From Variovorax sp. ZS18.2.2 (GTDB lineage Bacteria > Pseudomonadota > Gammaproteobacteria > Burkholderiales > Burkholderiaceae_C): a DNA stretch of 64,000 nucleotides. Below, one piece after another: positions 47,450-55,817 of this stretch. The first letter of the stretch is position 1. Each line of letters starts with the position of its first letter. The position numbers were made by a program, and so were the translations under genes. The DNA is taken from NCBI RefSeq assembly GCF_024701975.1, contig NZ_JANLNM010000004.1, forward strand, positions 248,001 to 312,000. The letters run 5' to 3'. Below the pieces are notes generated by a model that was given only the letters and a program-made list of their open reading frames with translations, had not been told where the DNA came from and did no database searches.

Positions 47450-48468
47450 CCCATCCGGATGCCAAGACCATCTACCAAGCCGTGTCGGCGATTGGCCTGA
47501 CGCGCGCGCAAGTGCGTCGGCTTCTGCCTGACTGGTGGGATCCCGCACTGGAGAAGGAACGCGGCGGTGCGGCGGAGTTGGCGATGCACGTGAGCAGGCG
47601 GCTGAGCGTCGAGCTTCAGCCGCTGCTGTCGGGTCAGATCGTTCCCAAAGGTGCCATGGCCAGCGTTGCCTACAAGCACTCGGTCAACATTGAGGCGTCT
47701 TCACTCTCGGCCGCAAGCTTCATTGCGTCATCTCTTGCGCAGGCAGTGCTGGCCGCCTTGCCGATCCCGTACGTTCCGTTGCCTCCAAATCCAGGTGAGT
47801 TGCGCGCACTGGCCATGCGCGATCGCGCCGGTCAGTTCGGTTTCAGTGCCCTTCTGGACCTGTGCTGGGCCCACGGAATCCCGGTCATTCCCTTGCCACA
47901 TCTGCCTGTGGGCGTGCGCAAGATGGATGGGGCCGCGCTGCAGTTGGGCGGACGTCCGGCCATCGTGATCGCGAAGAAGAAGTCGTCGCGGGCCTGGCTG
48001 AGCTTCATCCTGGCGCATGAAATCGGACACATCGCACTGGGGCATCTGCGCCCCGGATCCTCCATCATCGATGTGTCGCTTCAGGAGACGAGCACGTATG
48101 CAACCGAGTTGTCGACAGACGGCCAGGAAGCAGAAGCGGACAGCTTCGCGCTCCAGACGCTGGGTGGCGACGAGGTGACGGCGCATGTGACCAAATGGCC
48201 AGTTTTGGCTGCGCCTGTGGACATCGCGGTACTGGCCCGCGGCGCTGCTGGCGCTGTGGGTATCGAAGCGGGACACTTCGTTCTGAGGTATGCCTTTCTC
48301 ACGAAGCGTTGGCCCACCGCGCTGACGGCGCTGAACTTCCTCAGTGAAGACTTGGATCCAGAGGGAGCGCTGCTGCAGCAGTTGCGCTCGCACTTGGATC
48401 TCAGCCGCGTCGCCGATGATCTGCAGGACCTCGTGTCGCAGATCACCGGCTGGGATGGAGCGAACTGA
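47446..48468 (+). CDS. ImmA/IrrE-family metallopeptidase
   Basis: A 340-residue protein with the zinc site HEIGHIALGHL and the downstream Glu region GQEAEADSFALQTL. In ImmA/IrrE systems the peptidase cleaves or inactivates the adjacent XRE repressor after stress. The GTG start is coupled to the XRE stop. It is followed by the PIN-like gene after 3 bases. Confidence 0.9.
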   Translation: MTHPDAKTIYQAVSAIGLTRAQVRRLLPDWWDPALEKERGGAAELAMHVSRRLSVELQPLLSGQIVPKGAMASVAYKHSVNIEASSLSAASFIASSLAQAVLAALPIPYVPLPPNPGELRALAMRDRAGQFGFSALLDLCWAHGIPVIPLPHLPVGVRKMDGAALQLGGRPAIVIAKKKSSRAWLSFILAHEIGHIALGHLRPGSSIIDVSLQETSTYATELSTDGQEAEADSFALQTLGGDEVTAHVTKWPVLAAPVDIAVLARGAAGAVGIEAGHFVLRYAFLTKRWPTALTALNFLSEDLDPEGALLQQLRSHLDLSRVADDLQDLVSQITGWDGAN

Positions 48469-48471
48469 AGC

Positions 48472-49098
48472 GTGCGTCTGCTGATCGACGTCGACGCGCT
48501 GTGCAAGCTGGCGCACTGGGGGCTTCTCGATGAGATCCCGTTGTTGATGGGCATCCCGCTGCAAGAGTGCACCACGCTCGCCTCGTCAAAGTACCGGGCC
48601 ATCAAGGCAAAGAGCAAACTCGACGGGCGTGTGTTCCACGCGGTTGAAGCGGCCGACCGCGTACTCGAAGCCATCGCCTTGATGCAGGCGCCGATAGAGC
48701 CCGCGAGTCAAAGCCTGGGTGATTTCGAAAACGTGTTGGGCATCGACGCCGGCGAGGCGGTGCTTCTCGCATCGCTCGTGGCAGCACCGGAGACAAGGCT
48801 GCTGACCGGAGACAAGCGGGCGCTGCGCGCACTTGCAGCGCTACCGCTTGAAGCGCGTGAACCGTTTCATGGCCGCGTGATCTGCGTGGAACGAATCATC
48901 GAGGCGGGGCTGAACCAGTGGGGATTGGATGCGCTGCGATCCAGGGTATGTCCTTGGAAGAAGATCGACGTCGCAGTGAACATCATCATGGGAAGTCGCT
49001 GCGACGCAGGGGAGGCCTCGGTCCGGGAGGCGCTCGCTTCGTACATCGGCGAACTGACTTCGCTGTGCGATCCCTCGCTGATCTGCGAAAAGCTCTGA
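48472..49098 (+). CDS. PIN-like domain protein (putative ribonuclease effector)
   Basis: A 208-residue protein. LLIDVDALCKLA, GIDAGEAVLLASLV and LLTGDKRALRAL carry the spaced acidic residues of a PIN fold. GTG start right after the ImmA/IrrE gene. In a three-gene operon under an XRE repressor and a stress peptidase, this is the likely effector, cutting RNA once released. It lacks a small VapB-type antitoxin beside it. Confidence 0.72.
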   Translation: MRLLIDVDALCKLAHWGLLDEIPLLMGIPLQECTTLASSKYRAIKAKSKLDGRVFHAVEAADRVLEAIALMQAPIEPASQSLGDFENVLGIDAGEAVLLASLVAAPETRLLTGDKRALRALAALPLEAREPFHGRVICVERIIEAGLNQWGLDALRSRVCPWKKIDVAVNIIMGSRCDAGEASVREALASYIGELTSLCDPSLICEKL

Positions 49099-49539
49099 CT
49101 ATCGCGTGGTCAGGCGCTCCGCAATTTCGCGCGCGCCGAGATCTCGCACCGACGCAAGATTTTCGAGCTGTGCCGCCCGCGGGCGTGCCTTGCCTTGTTC
49201 CCAGTGGTAGATCGTTTGCCCGGAAACGCCGATCAGTTGCCCATAGCTCGCCGCGGAGAGCCCGAGCTTTGCGCGGTGTGCCGCCAACCTGGTTGCGCTG
49301 AATCGGCGCTTCGTGGCTGCTGCCGCCTCATTGTCCGAACCAACTGCTGTGGTGGGGCGCTTCGAACCCTTAGCAACACGACGCAGCTCCTTCTCGAGTG
49401 AATTCACTTGGCGACGTAGCTCGGCAATCGATGAGCGATGGGCGACGGATGCCTTCTTGAGTGTTTCTATCTCAGCGCGAACTTCTTTGCGAGCAACGCG
49501 GGAAATTTCGGCTTTGAGGATCGAGGCGATGTTTGGCAT
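49099..49539 (-). CDS. HTH protein with N-terminal coiled coil
   Basis: A 146-residue protein with a coiled coil (AELRRQVNSLEKELRRV) and a C-terminal XRE-type HTH (LGLSAASYGQLIGVSGQTIYHWEQGKARPR). Proteins of this layout are common as lone regulators in Burkholderiales. It converges on the PIN gene with no spacer. Start at 49539 (MPNIASILKAE). Confidence 0.82.
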   Translation of the reverse strand: MPNIASILKAEISRVARKEVRAEIETLKKASVAHRSSIAELRRQVNSLEKELRRVAKGSKRPTTAVGSDNEAAAATKRRFSATRLAAHRAKLGLSAASYGQLIGVSGQTIYHWEQGKARPRAAQLENLASVRDLGAREIAERLTTR

Positions 49540-49761
49540 GGACACATTGTGCCGCGCCGTTGCAGCGCTAGACAAAGCGGTCGTTCAGATCTGTGATCTC
49601 GGCGCGTTTGCCTGTCATATCATCGACGGAGAAAGCGGCAGTGCTGATTCCAATGCGCTATAGCGTCAACGTCATGCGTAGCCGCGTCATTCTGGACGCG
49701 CCACTAGTCATGATTGGATAACTCCACAAACTGTTTCGATGACCGAAGGGCTCATTGTCGG
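49540..49761. other. Spacer without a recognised gene
   Basis: About 220 bases of non-coding DNA between the HTH gene and the repeat array beginning at 49762. I see no gene, RNA or promoter consensus with confidence. With the array and the tail before 49910, the gene-free stretch totals about 370 bases. Confidence 0.5.
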
Positions 49762-49803
49762 TTCTCACTGACCCTCGAATTTTTCTCACTGAGTTCTGAA
49801 CTC
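49762..49803 (+). repeat. Two tandem 21-bp repeats (left array of a 2.1-kb cassette)
   Basis: Adjacent units 49762-49782 and 49783-49803 both begin TTCTCACTGA; the second ends GTTCTGAACTC and contains a 13-base palindrome GAGTTCTGAACTC. Inverted relatives occur at 51751-51880. Confidence 0.65.
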
Positions 49804-49909
49804 TTAACGCACCGAACCACAACGGGCTGCTGCAGTCGGTTTCGCGCCCGCGAAACTCCCCAGACAGCCGGGCGCCGCCGGCCTGGCGCTCAATCGGCAG
49901 AATGCGGAG

Positions 49910-50254
49910 CTAGAACTTCGGAGCCGGTGCCTTCTCGCAGAACAGGGTCACCGGATATGCCCACCCGCCCCTTCCCATCTGCGTATAGGCGCCGTTCAAA
50001 CGGCTGATCGACAGGTCGTAGGGCTCCACGTGCCCTTTCGCGTCTCTCAGCTGTGCAACCCACCGAATTTGTGTGTCGCTGAATAAGGCGGGCAGGCCGT
50101 TCATCGTCCGGGCCTCAGCGTCCATCACGATGACAAGCGGGGAACCCCCATCGCGCGCCGCGCAGAGCAGGCGCATAGGAGCTGCGATAGCCCCCTGCGA
50201 GACCAAGCACGCGATCGTCAAACTCGCTGCGGCTCGGACCGGTTGAACCTTCAT
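49910..50254 (-). CDS. Small secreted hypothetical protein
   Basis: 114 residues with a signal peptide (VRAAASLTIACLVSQGAIA) and a short beta-rich mature part (RLLCAARDGGSPLVIVMDAE, YTQMGRGGWAYPVTLFCE). A pair of cysteines could form a disulfide. Family not recognised. It is inside the repeat-flanked cassette. Confidence 0.7.
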   Translation of the reverse strand: MKVQPVRAAASLTIACLVSQGAIAAPMRLLCAARDGGSPLVIVMDAEARTMNGLPALFSDTQIRWVAQLRDAKGHVEPYDLSISRLNGAYTQMGRGGWAYPVTLFCEKAPAPKF

Positions 50255-50492
50255 TTCTTCGCTCCTGTGGTGGTGCGCAGCATAGCGGGCTTGACGCATA
50301 AAACACCGATTGCAAGACGCCGTTATGGGCCTTCCAGAAGAAGGCTCCACCAGTCGTGTTGCTCGTGTCCTGGCCGCGCCGCGGGCACGGCAAAATGCGC
50401 TCTGACTGTTGCGACTCGTGCATCATGGTCGAGCGCATGGTGCATCGGCAGAGCGAGCGGATCTAGAACCAATATTTAACCGGAGAGAGAAG

Positions 50493-51041
50493 ATGGCCAT
50501 GGTCAAATGCAGGGAGTGCCAGAAAGAAATCAGCAGCGAGGCGAAGACTTGCCCCCACTGCGGCGCCGCGAAGAAAAAGAAGCCCGGCTTCTTGCGGAAC
50601 ACCATCTACGGCATAGTGATCATCGTTGGCGTGCTCTTCATCATTGGAACGATGTCTGACCCGAAGGAGCGGGCATCCACCAGCGCGAGTGCCAACGCAA
50701 GCACTCCGGGCGCACCTGCCGTACCAGCGTTCGACTTTGAAACCACGCCTGCCCAGCTCGCCGCCGCCTACGACGAAAATACCGTGGCGGCAGACAACCA
50801 GTACAAGGGCAGGCGCTACAAAGTCACCGGTGCGGTGGATTCGATCAACACCGGCTTCGGTGGGGGCATCTACATCACCATGAAAGGCGGCAACCCGTTC
50901 CTTCAGCCGCAGTTCGCGTTAGAGGACTCCGAAAAGAACGCCGCCGCCGCGCTGAAGAAAGGACAGAAAGCAACCTTGATCTGCACCGGCGCGGGCGACA
51001 TCGCGAAGACGCCGATGTCGAGGAAGTGCGTCTTTTCGTAG
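50493..51041 (+). CDS. Zinc-ribbon membrane protein with OB-fold (tRNA_anti-like) domain
   Basis: A 182-residue protein: a zinc ribbon (CRECQKEISSEAKTCPHC), one membrane segment (TIYGIVIIVGVLFIIG), a Ser/Ala linker, then a domain with AAYDENTVAADNQYKGRRYKV near residue 90, typical of the tRNA_anti-like OB fold found in many small bacterial proteins. GGAGAGAG precedes the ATG at 50493. Function unknown. Confidence 0.82.
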   Translation: MAMVKCRECQKEISSEAKTCPHCGAAKKKKPGFLRNTIYGIVIIVGVLFIIGTMSDPKERASTSASANASTPGAPAVPAFDFETTPAQLAAAYDENTVAADNQYKGRRYKVTGAVDSINTGFGGGIYITMKGGNPFLQPQFALEDSEKNAAAALKKGQKATLICTGAGDIAKTPMSRKCVFS

Positions 51042-51057
51042 GCAAGCATTTCTTGTG

Positions 51058-51627
51058 TCAGGCAAGCCGCCCGTGGAGAAGCTTTCCTGCACCGCCCTTT
51101 AGCTCGTTGCGGTCAATAAGCTTGCCTCGAAACTGGAAGTCCCGATCAATGCGGACGATAAGCAACTGCTCGAAGTTGCCCTGGCTCTTGACCGATGCGC
51201 GGTCGCTGGCCTTCTCGGGCGAGATGGTCTTCACTTCAACAAGCTTGCCGCCAATCGTTCCGTCCGAGCCCGGCGCGTGGGTCGCATGGCGGCGAAGCCC
51301 AAACTTGATCTCTGCGTAGATTTCTCCGAGTTCCCCCCAGACTTGTAGGTATCGCCCAGTGTTCTCAAAATGGCGTGCCGCGCAGTCAACTAAATCTCGG
51401 AAAATTTCCGTCTGTTCAAGGATGCTGAACGGAAAACCGTCTCTGCTTCCAACAGGCTGGATTGACCGAGCATCCTCCTCTAGAACGTGTTCAAGCTGCT
51501 CATCGGCCCACTCTCTGTCGACGTACTTCCATTCCCAAGGGGCAACTCCTGTGCCCGCGGCATCAGCGATGTCCTCGGCGCTGTAGCCGCGCTCGCGCAT
51601 CTCATACAGAAATTCCCAGTCGCTCAC
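51058..51627 (-). CDS. Protein with PD-(D/E)XK-like motif
   Basis: A 189-residue protein. The C-terminal half has GELGEIYAEIKFG and then SDGTIGGKLVEVKTISPEK, the E...D...ExK layout of a restriction-type nuclease fold. The N-terminal half is acidic and helical. GTG start. It is convergent with the zinc-ribbon gene. Nuclease activity is inferred from pattern only. Confidence 0.68.
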   Translation of the reverse strand: MSDWEFLYEMRERGYSAEDIADAAGTGVAPWEWKYVDREWADEQLEHVLEEDARSIQPVGSRDGFPFSILEQTEIFRDLVDCAARHFENTGRYLQVWGELGEIYAEIKFGLRRHATHAPGSDGTIGGKLVEVKTISPEKASDRASVKSQGNFEQLLIVRIDRDFQFRGKLIDRNELKGGAGKLLHGRLA

Positions 51628-51750
51628 GATTGCTCCTCGGCTCTTGCCGTCTGACTTTTGACCGATATGCCGTCAGACGGCCCCAAGTAGCGACGCACCG
51701 CGCGGCCAAGACGACCGATGCTCCAGTGTCGAGGTCGCAATTTAGCCGCT

Positions 51751-51880
51751 AAATTCCAAACTTAGTGATACACAACCCGAGGAATTCAGAGCTCAGTGAG
51801 ACAGCGGTTCAGACCGCCGTGACCCAAATCCGCCTAAATTGTTGGCGCAGCGGGTTTTCGAGTTCAGAACTCAATGCCGA
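51751..51880 (-). repeat. Three inverted copies of the 21-bp repeat (right array)
   Basis: Units at 51751-51771 (weak, 14 of 21), 51782-51802 (about 18 of 21) and 51860-51880 (13 exact central bases) are reverse complements of the left-array unit at 49783. The last overlaps the stop codon of the metallophosphoesterase gene at 51871. Multiple inverted terminal repeats without a transposase between them suggest a non-autonomous element. Confidence 0.6.
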
Positions 51881-52704
51881 TCGACACTCATGTCGATGAC
51901 CAGGCCAGGATCGAACGCCTTGTTCTCGATCCTGCCGCTCCAGTTCACGTAGCCGCGCGGATTGCATACGACCCGGCAAGAGCGGGCACGATAGTCGAAC
52001 GACTGATGCGTGTGGCCGTGGAACCAGAGAACGGGTACGTCAAAGAATGCATCCGGAAGCTCGTTGACGAAGGCCCCCGAGGCCCAGTCATCGGCGTAGC
52101 GCTGCGCCAGTGAGCCACGATGAGGTGCGTGGTGCGTCACGACCACCGTCGGTCCGGCGAACGGTTCTGCCAGCCTGTCACGCAGCCAGGCTCGCTGTGC
52201 CTGATGAATCCGCAGCGTGTCGGCCGCTTGAAGCTTTCTTCCCTGCTTGTCGCGCCAGGTATCGGGTTCTGCCGACTCGTCGACCGTGCGGATCAGCGCG
52301 TAATCATTCAACAGGTTGGTCGCCATCTTCATGGCGCGCCCGACATCGCTGATCGGACCTTCAGGCGTTTTGATGGCGAGCGCGAAGTCGGTCCAAAGCG
52401 TCGCGCCGAGGAAGCGTACGCCGTCGATCACCAGCTCGTCACCGTCGAGCAGATGGACATTGCTGCCTTCGGCTTCGCGGCGCGCTTCGGCCAATGTCGT
52501 GTCCAGGCGGCCATCGTAGTACTCGTGGTTTCCAAGCAGGTACACCACGGGCTTGTTGCGAAAGCGATCAGCGGCCCATTGGACGGCGCGTTTGGCCGGT
52601 GAATGAATGTCGCCGGCGAGAATGACGACATCGAACTCTAGATCGGGCGATGGTTCGAACGGAGCGAACTCGAGGTGCAGGTCTGAAAGAATCAACACTT
52701 TCAT
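51871..52704 (-). CDS. Metallophosphoesterase 1 of the MPE/HAD operon
   Basis: A 277-residue calcineurin-type enzyme with ILSDLHLEF, AGDIHSP, LLGNHEYYDG, VVVTHHAPH and FHGHTHQSFDY, the full set of dimetal ligands. It overlaps the preceding HAD gene by 4 bases (ATGA). It is a clear paralogue of the protein at 54954, with equal length and shared blocks such as ILSDLHLEF, TLWTDF, GPTVVVTHHAPHR and CRVVCNPRGY. The substrate is unknown. Confidence 0.88.
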   Translation of the reverse strand: MKVLILSDLHLEFAPFEPSPDLEFDVVILAGDIHSPAKRAVQWAADRFRNKPVVYLLGNHEYYDGRLDTTLAEARREAEGSNVHLLDGDELVIDGVRFLGATLWTDFALAIKTPEGPISDVGRAMKMATNLLNDYALIRTVDESAEPDTWRDKQGRKLQAADTLRIHQAQRAWLRDRLAEPFAGPTVVVTHHAPHRGSLAQRYADDWASGAFVNELPDAFFDVPVLWFHGHTHQSFDYRARSCRVVCNPRGYVNWSGRIENKAFDPGLVIDMSVDRH

Positions 52705-53153
52705 TGAATCGCCCCTTCAAAGCGCGCACGAAGCTCGGCACTGGCCTTGTCGTCGAAGCCGGTGAATGAGCCACACACCACCAGGTGGTCCTTGCAGCGA
52801 TCGAACTGCCAATAGGCATCGTCGAGTGCGACCCATGGCTCGTCGACCGCATCGTGGATCTGTAGCCAAGCGAGGATTTCTCCTTCACGCTTCCTGTACG
52901 GCGGCTGAAGGCCAAACCCCGAAGGAGGGGTAGCTCCAACGATGCGGGCCCGGATGTCGCTGGAGAACGGCTTCAGCAGCGTCTTGTTGAGCAGGTGCTC
53001 ACGCCAGGACGAACTGATCACGATCTTCACGAATGGGAACTCGCGCAACAACGCCTCCAGGCGCGGCAGGAAGCAGAAGTCGACGCCGCCGTTGTGGATG
53101 TGGTCCTCCCCTTCGGGATGTAGCACGCCGTCGAAGTCGAGGAAAAGGATCAC
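52701..53153 (-). CDS. HAD phosphatase 1, type linked to RNA repair proteins
   Basis: A 150-residue HAD-fold protein: motif I FLDFDGVLHPEG, motif II VISSSWRE, and the acidic pair in VALDDAYWQF. This compact form matches the HAD domain described in multi-domain 'Swiss army knife' RNA repair proteins. In those, HAD and phosphoesterase domains trim RNA end phosphates. Here it is a separate gene coupled to metallophosphoesterase 1. Confidence 0.82.
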   Translation of the reverse strand: MILFLDFDGVLHPEGEDHIHNGGVDFCFLPRLEALLREFPFVKIVISSSWREHLLNKTLLKPFSSDIRARIVGATPPSGFGLQPPYRKREGEILAWLQIHDAVDEPWVALDDAYWQFDRCKDHLVVCGSFTGFDDKASAELRARFEGAIQ

Positions 53154-53244
53154 TCCGAGCCTCCTACTCGATCACCATCAAGCGGCCACGCGAGGTGCAA
53201 GCCCATGCCGACCCCGAAGGCGCAGAACTGCGCCGCAGCGGCTT

Positions 53245-54189
53245 TCATACAACCCCGCCGTTTCGAATTGCGTTGAGGATGGATCGCACCTTTTCTGAGC
53301 CGCCCTCGGTTGCGAACGCTGCTGGTGTTTGACCGTCGAACAGCTTGTGCGGCTTACCCAGCCAGTCCTGGGCCGCGACACCGAACACCTCGGCTGCGAG
53401 ATCGAGCAAGTCTTGTGAAGGGCCTTCCGATTCAGTACTGTTCTGGGGATCAGTTGGCCACGCCAAGTGCGAGCCCATGTCGACTCCGAAGGCGCGGAAC
53501 GGTGCCGCGGCAGTTGTCAGGCCTTCGGCGAGATAGTCGATGTACTGATGGTGGTGGCCATGGACCACCAGCTGGACACCGAGCGTCTCGGCAAGCTCGT
53601 CGATCACCTGCCAGCCGTGCGGGTGGGCCGCCGGTGCCTCGTGCGTCACCAGAATGTCGGAGTGGCCGCTCTGCAGCAGTTGCTGGTAGTCGGCCGGGAA
53701 GATGGAGGACCGGTGCTTGCGGGAGATGCCGTCGCGCCACCGTTCCTCGCGCTTCATGGTGCGGCGCATGGCATCGCTCGACTGGAACGCCGCCTCCTCG
53801 ATCGGCCGCTGCGGATCCCAGATCTTGCGGCGAAAGATGCCGCCCAGGCCTGCGACCTTGAATCCGGCGATCTCGACGATGCGTCCGTGTAGGTTGCGGG
53901 TGGCGAGCTCTGATCCCCACAGGTTGTCGTAGTCGGCATCGGAGTCCGTGTCGTGGTTCCCGTGGATGAACCAGATCTCGGTGAGATCCAGGATCGGCCT
54001 TAGCTCGTCGTGCAGAGGTCGGCGCGCCTGGATGTCACCCAGCAGCACGATCGCCTCAGGCTGAAGGCGCTCAACCGCGGCAATCACCGGATCGAGATCG
54101 CCGTGCGGGTCGCCGAAGAACATCAGCTTGGGCTTCGACTGGTTGTGCTCGGATCGCGCATGGAGGTCCGATGAGATGAGCGGTTTCAT
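53245..54189 (-). CDS. Metallophosphoesterase 2 (different branch)
   Basis: A 314-residue protein: LMFFGDPHGDLDPV, LLGDIQARRP, FIHGNHDTDSD, DILVTHEAPAAHPH and VVHGHHHQYI give a complete metallophosphoesterase site. It differs from enzymes 1 and 3 and has a C-terminal extension of about 90 residues (PSQDLLDLAAEVFGVAAQDW). The start at 54189 is preferred; the longer frame to 54693 overlaps the HAD 2 gene. Confidence 0.85.
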   Translation of the reverse strand: MKPLISSDLHARSEHNQSKPKLMFFGDPHGDLDPVIAAVERLQPEAIVLLGDIQARRPLHDELRPILDLTEIWFIHGNHDTDSDADYDNLWGSELATRNLHGRIVEIAGFKVAGLGGIFRRKIWDPQRPIEEAAFQSSDAMRRTMKREERWRDGISRKHRSSIFPADYQQLLQSGHSDILVTHEAPAAHPHGWQVIDELAETLGVQLVVHGHHHQYIDYLAEGLTTAAAPFRAFGVDMGSHLAWPTDPQNSTESEGPSQDLLDLAAEVFGVAAQDWLGKPHKLFDGQTPAAFATEGGSEKVRSILNAIRNGGVV

Positions 54190-54208
54190 TGCATATGCCG
54201 ATGGCGGT

Positions 54209-54745
54209 TCATCGTCCAGCCGCGAACCGCAGGAAGTGCGAGCGCAGTTCCTGGAAGCTGTCTTGATCGAATGCACGCTTGGGATCGGTGAGGACGAGCC
54301 GCGCGAAGCCCGCTTCGAAGTGCGAGGGCCAATCGTCGAGTGCGACCCATTCCGCGTCGCTGCGGCCATTCCCATCGAGCCAGGCCTGGATTTCCAACTG
54401 GCGCCCGTGGTGGACGGCCGCATTGGGATCAATTTGCGGCGTCGCTCCGATGATCCGGTGCCGAATGTCAGCACTGAAATACCGCTGCAGTTGCTCGATG
54501 CTCTCGGCCAGTCGCCAATCCGACGAGATGACGACGTCGACAGACTCGAACTCTCGAAGAAGCTCTTCCAGCCGCGGCAAATGGCTGAAGAACCTGCTGC
54601 TGAACGAGTAGTCCACGCCGACAGGATGGAGAACACCATCGACATCCAGGAACAGCAAATCGCTGGAATCGCCCGTGTAGCCGGTGGCAACATGGGTCAG
54701 CGTCGCTTCTGCCATGGGTAGACGGCAAGTACAGGGCTTCATCAT
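54209..54745 (-). CDS. HAD phosphatase 2, type linked to RNA repair proteins
   Basis: A 178-residue paralogue of the HAD at 52701: LLFLDVDGVLHPVG, VVISSDWRLAE, RIIGATP, VALDDWPSHF. It has about 30 extra N-terminal residues. It overlaps the small ParS-like gene by 4 bases and is followed by metallophosphoesterase 2 after 19 bases. Confidence 0.82.
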   Translation of the reverse strand: MMKPCTCRLPMAEATLTHVATGYTGDSSDLLFLDVDGVLHPVGVDYSFSSRFFSHLPRLEELLREFESVDVVISSDWRLAESIEQLQRYFSADIRHRIIGATPQIDPNAAVHHGRQLEIQAWLDGNGRSDAEWVALDDWPSHFEAGFARLVLTDPKRAFDQDSFQELRSHFLRFAAGR

Positions 54746-54957
54746 CCAACAAGCCCCGCCTGGAAGGACTCAAGGAGATTGAGCACATCGGCAGCTCGTC
54801 CTTCGGCTACCAGCGACTCGGCGGTCCTGTAATCAAACAGCGCGAGTGGCTCGTTCCTGTACCAGAGGATGGCCGCCTCGAGGTCCCCACCCGAGACCGC
54901 AGTCGCGGCAGCCAGCACTTGCTGGATCGTGCGGATAGATGACTGGATGTCACTCAT
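54742..54957 (-). CDS. Small ParS/MbcA-like peptide
   Basis: 71 residues: a helical start (IRTIQQVLAAATAVSGG), then AAILWYRNEPLALFDYRTAESLVAEG and ADVLNLLESFQAG. The W-x-x-x-P-x-x-x-[FL] and 'TAESLVAEG' wording resembles the toxin-binding C-terminal domain of Xre/MbcA/ParS antitoxins (DUF2384). It lacks the usual HTH part. It overlaps both neighbours by 4 bases. Confidence 0.68.
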   Translation of the reverse strand: MSDIQSSIRTIQQVLAAATAVSGGDLEAAILWYRNEPLALFDYRTAESLVAEGRAADVLNLLESFQAGLVG

Positions 54958-55787
54958 AGATCGACCACGAGTTCGGGGTTGAACTGCTTGTTCTCCAGGC
55001 CGCGGCCATGCTGCAAGTATCCACGGGGATTGCACACCACCCGGCAGTTGCCGACTTGATAGTCGAAGCTCTCGTGGATGTGGCCATGCACCCAGAGTGA
55101 CGGCACTTCGAAGAAGGAACTTGGGAGCTCGCTCACAAAGGCTGCGGACAGCCAGTCGGACTGATAGTGCCGCGCGAGAGAGTTTCGATGCGGGGCGTGG
55201 TGGGTCACAACCACCGTTGGCCCGTCGAAGGGCTCGGCCAGCTTCTGGGCCAGCCAGGCGCGGTCACGCTGGTGGAGCGCCAGTGTGTCCTCGGGTACCA
55301 GGCGGCGCTTTCTTGACTTGGCTGCTACCACGGGTGCGTCGGAGGATTCCTGCGCCTCGGCCCACCGGATCGATGAGTAGTCGTTGAGACGGACTTTCGC
55401 CGCCTTTATGGCCCGCTCGGTGTCGGTCAGAGTTCCCGTCTTGGTCTGGATCGGCAGTTCGAAGTCTGTCCACAGCGTGCAGCCCAGAAAGCGGACGCCG
55501 GCGATCACGGCCTCGCCGGGTGCCAGGAGATGCACGTTGCACGAACTCGCGGTGAGCGCCATTTCCTTGAGCGTGGTCTGCAAAACGCCTTGAAAGAACT
55601 CGTGGTTGCCAGGCACCAGGACGATGGGGACCGTCTCCCCAAAGTTCCCCGCCCGCCGGGCCCAGCGCATGGCCTTGGAACCGGGGACGAAGATGTCCCC
55701 AGCAAGGATCACTGCGTCGTAGTCGACCTTCGGGACGAGAAAGGTCCCGAACTCGAGGTGAAGGTCCGAAAGGATGAGCAGTTTCAC
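54954..55787 (-). CDS. Metallophosphoesterase 3 of the MPE/HAD operon
   Basis: A 277-residue paralogue of enzyme 1: LILSDLHLEFGTF, LAGDIFVPG, VPGNHEFFQG, VVVTHHAPHRNS and VHGHIHESFDY. All metal ligands are present. It is the first of the three phosphoesterases in transcription order, 30 bases after the membrane-protein gene. Confidence 0.88.
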   Translation of the reverse strand: MKLLILSDLHLEFGTFLVPKVDYDAVILAGDIFVPGSKAMRWARRAGNFGETVPIVLVPGNHEFFQGVLQTTLKEMALTASSCNVHLLAPGEAVIAGVRFLGCTLWTDFELPIQTKTGTLTDTERAIKAAKVRLNDYSSIRWAEAQESSDAPVVAAKSRKRRLVPEDTLALHQRDRAWLAQKLAEPFDGPTVVVTHHAPHRNSLARHYQSDWLSAAFVSELPSSFFEVPSLWVHGHIHESFDYQVGNCRVVCNPRGYLQHGRGLENKQFNPELVVDL

Positions 55788-55817
55788 GTCGGTAGGCCCT
55801 TCTCTTCAGCAGCGCAT

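Noticed and set aside
50461..50467. TCTAGAA before the zinc-ribbon gene as a further copy of the CTAG operator
   Set aside because: A single hexamer with none of the CCATAAA context and no Pho box nearby; chance occurrence is likely, as with other isolated copies inside genes.
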